A DNA stretch of 60,851 bases from Boudabousia marimammalium (GTDB lineage: Bacteria > Actinomycetota > Actinomycetes > Actinomycetales > Actinomycetaceae), in contig NZ_MPDM01000009.1 in assembly GCF_001936115.1 (NCBI RefSeq), forward strand, positions 1-60,851, given 5' to 3'. The translations under genes and the position numbers were made by a program. Shown one piece after another: positions 1 through 10,200 of the stretch. Below the pieces are notes generated by a model. It had not been told where the DNA came from and did not search any database. It saw nothing but the letters and a program-made list of their open reading frames with translations. Position 1 is the stretch's first letter. Each line of letters opens with the position of its first letter.

Positions 1-182
1 CCGCGGTGGTGTGGGGTGTTGTGCGGGGGTTTGTGTGCTGTGCCGCGGTGGTGTGGGGTGTTGTGCGGGGGTTGGTGTGCTGTGCCGCGGTGGTGTGGGG
101 TGTTGTGCGGGGGTTGGTGTGCTGTGCCGCGGTGGTGTGGGGTGTTGTGCGGGGGTTGGTGTGCTGTGCCGCGGTGGTGTGG
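1..182. repeat. 42-bp minisatellite, four copies plus a partial fifth
   Basis: A 42-bp GC-rich unit begins at 1, 43, 85 and 127, with a truncated copy from 169. Each unit starts CCGCGGTGGTGTGGGGTG. The copies are almost identical. The unit is a multiple of three, so all plus frames stay open across it, but nothing suggests translation: there is no ribosome site and no recognisable protein. The array may continue to the left of the window. Confidence 0.85.
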
Positions 183-232
183 GTGCTACGCGGTGATGCG
201 AGTGTGTACTTTAGAGCCGATTGTCTGTGAAA

Positions 233-356
233 TTGTGTGGGATTGTGCCACACAGTTCTGTTTTTGTGTGGGAAAAGACCAGAATTTGCCTGAATTTGGC
301 TAGTTTTTGGTTTTTTTGCACACAGTATCGAAATTGTGTGGGATTTTGCCACACAA
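233..356. repeat. Cluster of short inverted repeats, including a 60-bp element
   Basis: Two hairpins with TTGTGTGG / CCACACA(A/G) arms and 7-nt loops lie at 233-255 and 334-356. Between them, 265-324 is a 60-bp element bounded by TGTGTG and CACACA. Its interior resembles the element at 44165-44224. Elements of the same size with TGTGTTGCAA-type ends occur at 37363, 37482 and 60235. The rest of the stretch up to 592 shows nothing coding. Confidence 0.6.
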
Positions 357-592
357 AACCGGATGGGAGTGGCTGTTTCGCACACAATTCTGGCCAGGAG
401 GCGGTGTGGGGTAATTTCAGTTTCGTCGAGTGTGCACCTTAGTGTTAATTGTGCACTGTGTAAGGTGCACATTTGTTGCTAACGGTCACAGTCGCTGTTT
501 TGTGTACAGATTTGGTTGAGTGATGGGTGTTTGAGTAGGACAGAATGGTGGGGTGCAACAATCTATTGGGAAAATAGGTCGCAGCACAGATA

Positions 593-635
593 AAGAGGTG
601 GTGTTTCGAGGACGAACCCCGAAACACCACCTCTT
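593..635 (-). terminator. Terminator of the anchor-M surface protein gene
   Basis: A perfect 16-bp stem (593-608 with 620-635) sits just after the stop codon of the minus-strand surface protein gene. On the minus strand it is followed by a short T-rich stretch, as in an intrinsic terminator. Confidence 0.75.
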
Positions 636-658
636 GTTGCTATCTGATCAGATACCTA

Positions 659-3163
659 CTAGCTCAGCAGTTGCTTGCGCCGGTAGAACAATGCGCCAAA
701 ACCGGCCAACAAAAGCAGTGCTGCCAGACCGCCAACCGTTGAGATGTTTCCGGCGCCGGTCTTCGGCAACCCAGAAGCAGAGCCGCCGGCGCTCACCGGG
801 GACTCGACCGTGGTGGAAGGCTCAGCAGTCACAGTCGAATCCGGTGTGGAACTATTCCCGTTTTCGGGGTTGGTTTCAACTGTGGGCTCGCCGGTACTGT
901 CGGGTGTCGCTTCGGGGTTGGCCTCAACAGTAGTTTCGGCGGTAGCTTCGGGGCTCTCCTCCGGGCTGGCCTCAACCGTGGCCTCGGCGGTCGCTTCAAC
1001 ACTAGCCTCCGGAGTCACCACCGGGTCGCCGACCTTCCAAGTGTAGGTAGCGACCGGAGATCGGACTGTCTTACCGGTGACTAGGTGGACGCCCTCGGCC
1101 TGCACCTTCATGACATAGGTGCCAGGCTTCTCGAACAGCCAGTTGACGTGCGCATGCCCGGGCGTGGGCTGAACGATTGAATCTCCCAGGTTGAGTTCGA
1201 AGTTACCTTCGGTCGCAGGGACGGAGCGGAAACCCGTCGCCAGCGCAGTAAGTGTCGGGACAATCCCGCCACCCAGCTCATCATTCTGGAACAGGAAGAC
1301 CCGTCCAGGCCCCTCAACTCCCACAAATTTCAGGCTGATTTTATCGAAGTCTGGCCGCACATCGTTGGTGTCCCAGCCGGGGAATAGCTGCGTGTTCTGC
1401 TTGTCGCCACTTTGGGAAAGGAAGTACCCTTCGGGCGCCAGCTGCTGCCGGTAGGCCTCCGGAATCTCCAGCTTGGCGTTCTCACCGACCCGCAGGGTCA
1501 GATTCTTGGCCGGCCGAATCATGCCCAGCCCGGTGACGTCCTCTTTGGACTGTAGCTTCAGCTGGCCGCCCTCGGCACTGACATAGAACAAATCCACATG
1601 GCCGTGATCCAAAGTGACGGGATCATCCGCTGAGGGCGGGGTTGGTTCCGTGGTGCTTTCAGGGGTGGACGAGGGGGTGTTCCCCGCATCGTCGGTGTGG
1701 TCAGAGGCGTCAGCTTCGTCAATCTCATTGCTGATGGTGGATAAGTCAGGCTGATCTTCCTGGTCGGTCTGCGCATACCAGGTGTAGATGGAGGGGCGAG
1801 ACTCGAACGGTTGGCCATGGTGTTTACCAACCACCTTGACGGTCATCTGGTAGAGACCTGGGTGGCTGAAAATCCAGGTGAAGTGTTTGTGTCCGCTGGG
1901 ATGAATATCCAGTTGGGAGCCAGGATTGATAATGAAGGAGCCGTCCTGCAAATCTGCGGCAGCAACACCGGGCGTCAAGGTTGAGTGGAACAGCGCCACT
2001 TTGCCGCCGGCGGGTGCTTTAATGTTCACGAACTTCAGCGACAAGTCACTGTACCCGCGCCGAGTGTAATCATTACTAGACCAGCCCGGATACAGCATGT
2101 AGCGGGCGCTAGTGTTGGGGGAGACATAACCGCTGGAAAGCTCTGCCGGCAGGTTGTTCCACTTGAGCTGGTCGGTGTACCAGTCGCGGCCCATCATTAA
2201 AATCGCAGAGTCTGCTGGGCGCAAAACTGAGCGGCCAGTGATGTCTTCTTTCATCTGCAGATTCAAACTGCCGTCAGTATTGGTGTTGACGTAGAAAACG
2301 TCCAGGTGGCCGCTGTAGAGCTTGCCCATGTCTTCGGGACGGGTCGGTGTCCGTGGGGTGGCGACGTCATGGTCGTTCCCGTCGTGGTCGTTCCCGTCGT
2401 GGTCGTGTCCGTCGTGGTCGTGTCCGTCATTGTCGTGCCCATCATGGTCATCCCCATCATGGTCAGCCGGCTCTCCCTGGTTGTTGGCCGCAGAGACAGT
2501 GTCAGCATGGTTTTGAATGACTCGCAGTTCCAGGGTGGAAGCGGCGGATCGGGCGGGATTCTCGCCGGTGCGCTCCACGAACGCTGTCACGTGGTAGTCG
2601 CCAGCCCTAGTAAAGAACCAGTCGGTGGCGATGCGTTTTTGTGGGAAAGAGATCGCGGTGCCGGCGGTCATCTCGTATGCGTCGTTGTCTAGGACGGCAC
2701 TCCTGTCCTCGGTGCTCCAAAGGTAAACTTTTCCGGGCCCGGTGACTTTTGTGATGTTGATTTTGAGGTTGGGTAGGTCCGCGTCGTTGAAGGATTCAGC
2801 GGATAGGTCGGGCCAGAAGCTGTCGCCGGTATAGTAGCCGAAAGTCTCCGGGACTTTGGGAAGGTCTAGTTCGTGATCTTCTGAGAAATTTGTGTCGTCG
2901 TCGAATAGTAAACGGCTGGCGTCCAGACTGAGTGTGCCGCCTTTGATGGTGGAATGGTTGTGCTCGGCGGTGCGGTAGCCGCTGCGCAAGGCGACTCCGT
3001 CACCGTCGGGGATGACGTTGAAGGCTTGGGCGGTTTTGCCACTGGTCGGGGCGATGTTGATGCGGTCCGTGGCGAGGCTTTGGCCCACGTTGGGGCCAGC
3101 TAGTGCCAGCGCTACTACGCTGGCGATCGAGGCTGCCGCTAAACGGAGTTTTGTGAGTTTCAT
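659..3163 (-). CDS. Sortase-anchored 'choice-of-anchor M' surface protein with a His/Asp-rich stretch
   Basis: Secreted cell-wall protein of about 834 residues. The start is placed at the ATG at 3163, behind an AGGAAAAACGA ribosome site and directly before a signal peptide (MKLTKLRLAAASIASVVALA). Three related domains follow (roughly residues 55-215, 283-470 and 520-715). The last two open with H(L/V)D(V/L)FYV and contain a K-E-D-(I/V)-T-G motif, typical of the actinobacterial surface-anchored repeat family (TIGR03769-like). Between the first two lies a run of HDGHD/DHDG repeats at about 233-266, a probable metal-binding segment. A Pro/Glu/Ala/Thr-rich stalk, LPKTG, a hydrophobic span and RRK complete a sorting signal. 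Known members are often linked to zinc or manganese ABC transporters, but none is adjacent here. A Zur-like palindrome upstream supports a role in metal capture, which is inference. Confidence 0.85.
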   Translation of the reverse strand: MKLTKLRLAAASIASVVALALAGPNVGQSLATDRINIAPTSGKTAQAFNVIPDGDGVALRSGYRTAEHNHSTIKGGTLSLDASRLLFDDDTNFSEDHELDLPKVPETFGYYTGDSFWPDLSAESFNDADLPNLKINITKVTGPGKVYLWSTEDRSAVLDNDAYEMTAGTAISFPQKRIATDWFFTRAGDYHVTAFVERTGENPARSAASTLELRVIQNHADTVSAANNQGEPADHDGDDHDGHDNDGHDHDGHDHDGNDHDGNDHDVATPRTPTRPEDMGKLYSGHLDVFYVNTNTDGSLNLQMKEDITGRSVLRPADSAILMMGRDWYTDQLKWNNLPAELSSGYVSPNTSARYMLYPGWSSNDYTRRGYSDLSLKFVNIKAPAGGKVALFHSTLTPGVAAADLQDGSFIINPGSQLDIHPSGHKHFTWIFSHPGLYQMTVKVVGKHHGQPFESRPSIYTWYAQTDQEDQPDLSTISNEIDEADASDHTDDAGNTPSSTPESTTEPTPPSADDPVTLDHGHVDLFYVSAEGGQLKLQSKEDVTGLGMIRPAKNLTLRVGENAKLEIPEAYRQQLAPEGYFLSQSGDKQNTQLFPGWDTNDVRPDFDKISLKFVGVEGPGRVFLFQNDELGGGIVPTLTALATGFRSVPATEGNFELNLGDSIVQPTPGHAHVNWLFEKPGTYVMKVQAEGVHLVTGKTVRSPVATYTWKVGDPVVTPEASVEATAEATVEASPEESPEATAETTVEANPEATPDSTGEPTVETNPENGNSSTPDSTVTAEPSTTVESPVSAGGSASGLPKTGAGNISTVGGLAALLLLAGFGALFYRRKQLLS

Positions 3164-3242
3164 TCGTTTTTCCTGCTGGTGAGTTGGAATGGTGCCGAGG
3201 GTGTGTTCGGTGTGATTCCTCGACAATAAATACTGCTAACGC

Positions 3243-3263
3243 TAATGATAGCCATTTTCATTA
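3243..3263 (-). promoter_or_regulatory. Candidate Zur-type operator
   Basis: A 21-bp imperfect palindrome with TAATGA / TCATTA ends and an AT-rich TGATA...TTTTCA interior lies 80 bp upstream of the surface-protein start. It resembles the TGAtAATcATTtTCA-like sites of actinobacterial Zur repressors. The His-rich product of the downstream gene fits zinc control. The assignment rests on resemblance only; another metal regulator is possible. Confidence 0.4.
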
Positions 3264-3442
3264 ATGGGTGTCTAGTGGTATCTGATTGTGTGACACTGCA
3301 GTCTTTTCGGAGTGACACGCCCTCGGTCCCAAAAATGCAACCAAGGCAACCCTTACTAAAGTCCTATTCTTCTGCCATAATGTGCATAACTGTCTTAACG
3401 AATGTGGTGACCGCACGGCCCGACCGGAACGAAAGACAGCCG

Positions 3443-3968
3443 ATGGATAAAGGTGTTAACGGCGTCATGATGAAGCTGCTGTGGGCTGAGGATATCCACT
3501 GCATCGTGACAAAAACGGGGATGTATGCGGGGACGATGAATGCGTTGCGTGTGAGCTCGCCGGAGTTTATTCGGCAGGATTGTCCCGCGGAGGGCGACAC
3601 TTTTGAGGCCGCCTATTACGGCTCGAAACCCTTCGACGTTCCGGAGCTTGTGCCCCACGGATTTGTTTTCGTTGCGGATGCGGTCGGCACCCCCTACCTG
3701 AACGTGTTGAGTGTGTAGCTACGGCAGTTCCCCGTCAAAGTGTGGATGCTGGACTGGCATGACAGTGACCATGAGATCCTGATTGAGCCGCGCGAAAACC
3801 TGACCGTCGAATGGGTGCCAACCATACCTGATTTGCGAGTCCAAAGTGCTGCTGTCCACCCGTCGCTACCTCTTCAAAGAAGTAGGCGTGGACAAAAACG
3901 ACATGTACGTGCACGCCTACTGGGTGCAGGGTAAAGCCATGGGTAGCAGCCGCGACACCTCCAAGTAG
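3443..3968 (+). pseudogene. Remnant of a siderophore-interacting (ViuB-like) flavoprotein
   Basis: The frame from 3443 reads to a stop at 3716-3718. The same frame then continues with FPVKVWMLDWHDSDHEI. After a frameshift near 3835, another frame reads KVLLSTRRYLFKEVGVDKND and AYWVQGKA, ending at 3968. The order (a short nucleotide-binding stretch FVFVADAVGTPYLN, a V-WLD-like strand, then a RRYLF..GVDK..Y..AYW segment) matches the C-terminal half of siderophore-interacting reductases, which release iron from ferric siderophores in the cytoplasm. With one internal stop and one frameshift it is not functional. The N-terminal FAD domain is not convincing, so the true start is unknown. Confidence 0.5.
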
Positions 3969-4140
3969 GCGGGTGCCGTAGCAGCGCTACCCCCTTAGTA
4001 ACACCAATCGCCGCTCTCGTTCAGTCGTATGTCTTGCCCAGCCCTGTCCCCGCAAATGTTTCCCAAATTGAAACAATAATGCCCCGCAATCTCCTTGCGG
4101 CTTCGTGTGAAAACTTCTAAAGTTGTACCTAACCAACTTT

Positions 4141-4157
4141 ACGCAAACGTTTTCGTA
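4141..4157 (+). promoter_or_regulatory. Candidate LacI-family (sugar repressor) operator
   Basis: The sequence around CGCAAACGTTTTCG is centred on an AACGTT core with near-symmetric flanks, the layout of MalR/CcpA/LacI-family operators. It lies about 120 bp upstream of the amylopullulanase start, where maltose or catabolite control would be expected. A small hairpin (AAAGTTG / CAACTTT) sits directly upstream. Confidence 0.4.
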
Positions 4158-4277
4158 ACTGGCTTGGCTGTATGGCTGGCCTGTGAAGAAGCAGACCCAG
4201 TATCGAGAACCGTTGCGTTAGGAATTACTGCTATTACGGTCCAACGAAGCAGTTGCGACACCCGAGGAGGATTTTCG

Positions 4278-7200
4278 GTGGAAATCAGTATGCGTGCATT
4301 TCACTCCAGCACGCGAAACAACTTAAACGCCTGCCGCAGCGTGAAGAAACTTCTGGCAACCACGATTGCCGGCTTCGCAGTAGTGGCTTCTTTGATTACT
4401 CCGACTCAAGCGGCAGCGGCGCCTGGGTCAGTGCTGCTGACCGGTAGTTTTAACAGTGAGCTGACCGGGGATGCCTGTGCGGATTGGACTACTGATTGTG
4501 TGGCTTTGGAGCTGGAACCAGCCGACGAAAGCGGCAGTCTCTATGCTTCCACTTTTACTGTCCCGGCGGGCACTTGGCAGTATAAGGTTTTCGCCCAGAA
4601 TCAGTGGTACACCAATGATCGTGACGGGGTAGCTGGCCCGGACAACAATATGCAGATTAAGCTGGATAATGCGACGCAGTTGATTTTCCAGTGGGATAAG
4701 AAAACTGGGCATATTGGTTTGAAGCCGGTCACTCCGGTTGATCGCCCGTACACTCCCGCCGAGGATGACGCCCTGTTCAAATCCCCCACCAAGCAGGGTA
4801 CTGGCGAAAACTTCTATTTCGTCCTCACTGATCGTTTTGCTAACGGGGACCCCAGCAACGATAAGGGCCAGATTCCTAGCGATAATCCGCTAGAGACAGG
4901 CTTCGACCCAACCAATAAGGCCTTCTATCATGGCGGCGACATTAAAGGCATCATTGATCGTTTAGATTATATTCAGAATCTGGGGGCGACCGCGATATGG
5001 TTGACGCCCTCGTTCAAAAATGAGCCAGTCCAGGGCGAGGGCGAGGATGCTTCCGCCGGATACCACGGTTATTGGATTACTGATTTCAACACTATTGATC
5101 CCCATTTGGGTACGAATGCGGAGCTGAAGCAGCTGATTGAGAAAGCGCATCAGCGCAACATTAAAGTCTATTTCGACATTATCGTGAACCACACCGCGAA
5201 CCTGATTGAGTTCACTGACCACAGTGGCGACAAGATGCAGGTCCCTTACCGTTCCATTCAGGATTTCCCGTATAAGGATGCTACGGGTCAGGTGTTTGAC
5301 ATTACGAAAGTTGCGGGGGATAAAACGAAGTTCCCGCAGCTTGATCCGGTGGTTTCTTTCCCGTATCGGCCGAAGCGGATTCACCCGATTAAACCCGACT
5401 CTCTGTCCGATGTGACCTTGTACCACAACCGTGGCAACGGCACCTGGAAGGGCGGCGAGGATTTCACTTTCGGTGACTTCTACACCCTCGATGACATCAT
5501 GACGGAGAACCCTAAGGTCGTTGACGCGATGACGGAAATCTACTCCAACTGGGCGAAGTTCGGCATTGATGGCTTCCGGATCGACACCGTAAAACATGTC
5601 AATTTTGATTTCTGGAATCAGTGGGGCAAACCGGTTCTACAGGCCGGGCAGCAGCCCAATCCCACTAAATCTGACGACAAGTTCTTCATGTTCGGCGAAG
5701 TTTACAATACTGACGTCCAAGATTTATCGCCCTATGCGCGTAACACTCCGATGGGTGCGACCTTGGATTTTGCTTTCCAAAGTTCGGCTCTGGGATTCTT
5801 GAAGGGTGGTAGTGCAGAAGGTTTAGCTAACTTCTTCGCGGCGGATGATTTCTACACGACTCAGCATTCTTCCGTTTTAGATCAGCCTACCTTCCTCGGC
5901 AATCATGACATGGGCCGGGTCGGCTACCTGATTAAAGACCAGTCAAACCCGGAGAAACGCTCCCAGCTGGGTCATGAGTTGATGTTTTTCACTCGCGGAC
6001 AGCCGGTCGTCTACTATGGTGATGAGCAGGGTTTTGCCGCGGAAAATCATGGTCAAAACGGCACCGACAAGGAGGCTCGCCAGTCCCTGTTCGCCACGCA
6101 AGTGGATGAGTTCGCGAACCAGCACCTGCTCAATGGTGAAGTGTTAGGGAAACAGGATCGTTATGATGAGAACTCCACCCTCTACACCACGATTGCTGAA
6201 GTTTCTAAACTCCGCCAGCAGCATCCGGGTTTGCGTAATGGGCAGCAAATCAAACTCTATGCGGATAATGGGCCTGGCGTTTACGCTTTCGCGCGGGTCG
6301 AGGGTTCACAGAAACTTGAATACGTGGTGGCGGTCAATAACACTGAACAGGCCAAGCAGGTCAGTTTCAGGACTCTAACGGCAGACGCCTCTTACACTCA
6401 GATTTACGGTCCCGCCACGACTTTAACAGCCGCCGGGGAGGACTACCAGGTGACTGTGCCGCCGTTGAGCGCGGTCGCTTTCCAAGCTGATCGGACGGTC
6501 ACACCAATTTCGGCTGCCGACCTCTCAGTGCAGGTGAACCCTGATAACGGCATGGCCGTGAACGGTAATATTCGCACCTTAGACGGTCAGCCTGACACAA
6601 AGTTCAACATGGCGGCAGTTTCGGCAACAGTGCCGGCTCATCGTTGGAGTGAAACCTCGTTCGCGTGGAGAACCCTCGGCTCCGATAACAGCCAGTGGCA
6701 TGAGCTGGGCACGGCAACCGGGCCGCATCCGCGAGTTTTCCATGACGTGAATGCGCTGCCGGCGGGAACTCTCGTGGAGTATCGTGCGGTGACTCGTGAC
6801 GCGGCAGGTAACCTAGCGGCGGATTCATCCTACGCGTCGGTGAAACTGGATCAGACCAGCATTGATTTCCAGGTTGAGGAAAACCATGATCTGGTGGTTA
6901 ACATTCCCGGTTCGCACAGCGATGAGCTAGGCTGCGGCGCAGAATGGAAACCAGACTGTGCCGCTACGCAGCTGCGTTTAGATCCGCTTTCTGGCTGGTT
7001 TAAGGGTACTTTCCGGGTTCCGGAGGGCAGCTACCAGTACAAGATCGCGCTAAACAACGCGTGGGACGATGATTACGGTTGGAAAGACGGCAAACGTAAC
7101 GTCTACAAGGGCGACAATTCGCCTTACACAGTGCCCGCTGGTGGCCGAGATGTCACTTTCTTCTACAACCCGAAGACCCACGAGTTCTATAACACGATGC

Positions 7201-10200
7201 AGTCGCAGCGGCCTTCATGGACTTTGCCGGGCACTTTCGGGGAGGCTCTGCAATGCCCGAACGGGAACTGGGATCCTTCCTGCCAGGCCACATTAATGAA
7301 CGACCCGGAAGGCTCAGGTTCTTTCACTTTCCAGACTTTGCAGATTCCGGCGGGGCCGCAGCAGGTCAAGGTAACGAAAGACTTTACCTGGAACGGGGCA
7401 CCCCGTCCCACGTGTGTGGGCGAGGGCGTGGGCACTTCCTCACCTGACGGCAACTGCACTTTCACGGCGAAGGCCGGTCAGCTGACGGTGTTCACGTGGA
7501 CGCCGGGGACGAATGAGCTGCGGATTGAGTCTAGTGACCCGACGGAGTACGTGCAGTATCAGGCGCAGTGGCTGGATTTGGCGACTTTCGCCTGGCCGAA
7601 GGAGCTGGGAACTGATGGTTCATGGGAGTTGTTCTGGGCTGCGAACGGCGGCATGGTGGCTGCCGGAAACACGGTTTCCGGGGCGGACGGCCATGTGGCT
7701 TTGGTGCGGGCCGGCCAGGCTGGGGTGCTTCCGCGAGAATTGCGGGTTCAGGACCCTCATTTGGCTGACTATTACGCTTTGACCCCGGACGCTTCCGCCA
7801 CCCCGGCAGGTCAGATGGGTGACCCGAAAGAGATGCTGAAGGGGCAGGTCATGGTGTTGTACCGTGACGCGGCTGGTATCCCTAGATATTTCGCGGGCGT
7901 TCAGGTGCCGAGGGTGCTGGATCGTCTCTACGCCGAGCAGGCCACCCAGCGGGCTCAAGGTTTGAGTTTTAACGAGGGCGTGCCCAGCCTTTCAGTTTGG
8001 GCGCCAACGGCGAAGAGTGTGCAGCTGATGCTGTTTAATGAGCCAGCCCATGATGGTGACGCTGTTTCAGAGGCTGAGGTGCAGCGGATGCCGATGACTC
8101 AGGAAGCTGACGGCTCATGGACTGTGACGGGTCAACGTGACTGGTTGAATCGTCCCTATAAGTACGATATTGAGCTGTATATTCCTAAGAATGCGGTCAG
8201 TGAATCTGACTTGAAGGCCGGCATTGTGGGTGACCGGGTGGTTCATAATGAGGTCACTGATCCGAATTCGGTGGCGTTGTCTGTGGATTCGACGCATTCA
8301 GTGATTGCTGATCTTTCAGATGAGCAGTGGAAGCCTGCCGGTTGGGAGGCGTCGAAAGCTCCCTCGGTCAAGAATTTTGCGCAGCAAAACATTTACGAGC
8401 TACACGTGCGGGACTTCTCCATTGCGGATCAGAGCGTGCCTGAGGCGCAGCGCGGCACTTACGCTGCTTTTGGGATGAAGGATTCAGCTGGCATGAAGCA
8501 TTTGCGTGAGCTGGCGAAGGCCGGCATGAACACGGTTCACCTGCTGCCGACCTACGATATTGGCTCCATCCCGGAGCGTAGGACAGCCCAAGCGAAGCCG
8601 CCGATTCCGGCTTTAACTAAGCCCTCCAGCAGTGAGGGGCCGCAGGCGGAAATCGGGAAGGTCCGGGGCCAGGACGGCTTCAACTGGGGCTATGATCCAT
8701 TGCATTATGGGGCTCCCGAGGGTTCCTACGCTTCGGCAGGTAACCAGTATGGGGCGCGTCGTTCCATGGAGTACCGGACCATGGTGACTGGCTTGCATGA
8801 GGCCGGCTATCAAGTGATTTTGGATCAGGTCTTTAACCATACTTTCGATTATGGGCAGAGCGAAAAGTCGATTTTTGAGCGGGTTGTGCCCGGCTATTAT
8901 CATCGGCTGGATCGTTTCGGTGAAACCATGAAGACGCCGTGTTGTTCAGAGTTCGCTACCGAGCACGCGATGTCCGAGGATTTAATGGTTGACACGATCG
9001 TTGATTGGGCGAAAACCTACCATGTTGATGGTTTCCGTTTTGACCTGATGGGTTTCCATTCGGTAGACACCATGAAGAAGGTTCGGGCTGCTTTGGACCG
9101 ATTGACAGTGGCGCAGGACGGAGTTGATGGGTCCCGCATGTACCTGTACGGTGAAGGTTGGAATTTTGGTTCTGTCGCTAATGATTCGCACTTCTTGCAG
9201 GCGCGGCAGGGTAATTTGGTGGGGACCGGGATTGGATCTTTCAATGACCGGTTGCGTGATGGCGTGCACGGTCATGGGGACCATAAGTTCGCGCAGGGTT
9301 TCGGTAACGGTCTGGGCACTGACAATAATGAGCATGAAACCCGGAGTCTGGCGGAAACCCAGGCGGATGTGAAGCATAAGGCTGACCTGATTCGGATGGG
9401 TTTGGCCGGTAACTTGCGTGATTTCTCTTTCGAGAACTCTGATGGTGTGGTGCGCCGTGGTGACCAGATGAACTATGGTGGGCAGCCGGTTGGTTTCGCC
9501 GCGCAGCCTTATGAGTCTGTGAACTATGTGGATGCGCATGACAATGAGACTCTGTATGACATTAATGCGTGGGGTTTGCCGAAGAATAACACGACGATGG
9601 ACACTCGGGTGCGAATGAACACTGTGTCTTTGGCTCCGGTGGCTTTGGGGCAGTCGCCTATGTTCTGGCATGCGGGTACCGACATTTTGCGGTCGAAGTC
9701 GTTGGATCGTAACTCTTATGATTCGGGCGATCATTTCAACCAGATTGACTGGTCGTTGCAGTCAAATAATTTTGGGGTTGGTTTGCCGCCGCGTTGGGAT
9801 AATGAGAAGTTCTGGAACGATCAGCGTTACATTCTGAACGATGAGCGGATTACTCCTTCCGAGGAGGCCATGCGTACGGCTCACGCGCAGGCTTTGGATC
9901 TGTTGCGGTTGCGGGCTTCCAGTCCCTTGTTCACTTTGGGTAGCGCTGATTTGATTAAGCAGAAGGTTTCTTTCCCGCTGGCGGGGGCGCAGTCTGTGCC
10001 TGGTTTGATTGCCATGCATATTGCGGATCCTACGCAGTCGTTGCCGGCTGGGACCGGGTTCTCTCTGTTTGAGGCGGTTTCAGTGGCGACCACGGAGGTG
10101 TCTTCGGATGTTGATCCGGAACGTGATCATTTGCTGGTGGTTTTCAACGCGTCGCCTGACACCATAACGAAGGCTGTGCCGGAGTTGGCGGGTGTTGAGA

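Noticed and set aside
1-182. CRISPR array at the left end
   Set aside because: The units are contiguous with no unique spacers and no cas genes are present.
1-303. Cys/Val/Gly-rich plus frames over the minisatellite
   Set aside because: All three frames are open only because the 42-bp unit lacks stops; no initiation signal or homology.
2263-2508. Open frames on both strands over the His-rich repeat of the surface protein
   Set aside because: They are by-products of the GAC/CAC repeat in the real gene and have no start signals or family features.
8982-9734. A 250-codon minus frame opposite the pullulanase domain
   Set aside because: Antisense shadow of a well-conserved catalytic region, with no ribosome site.
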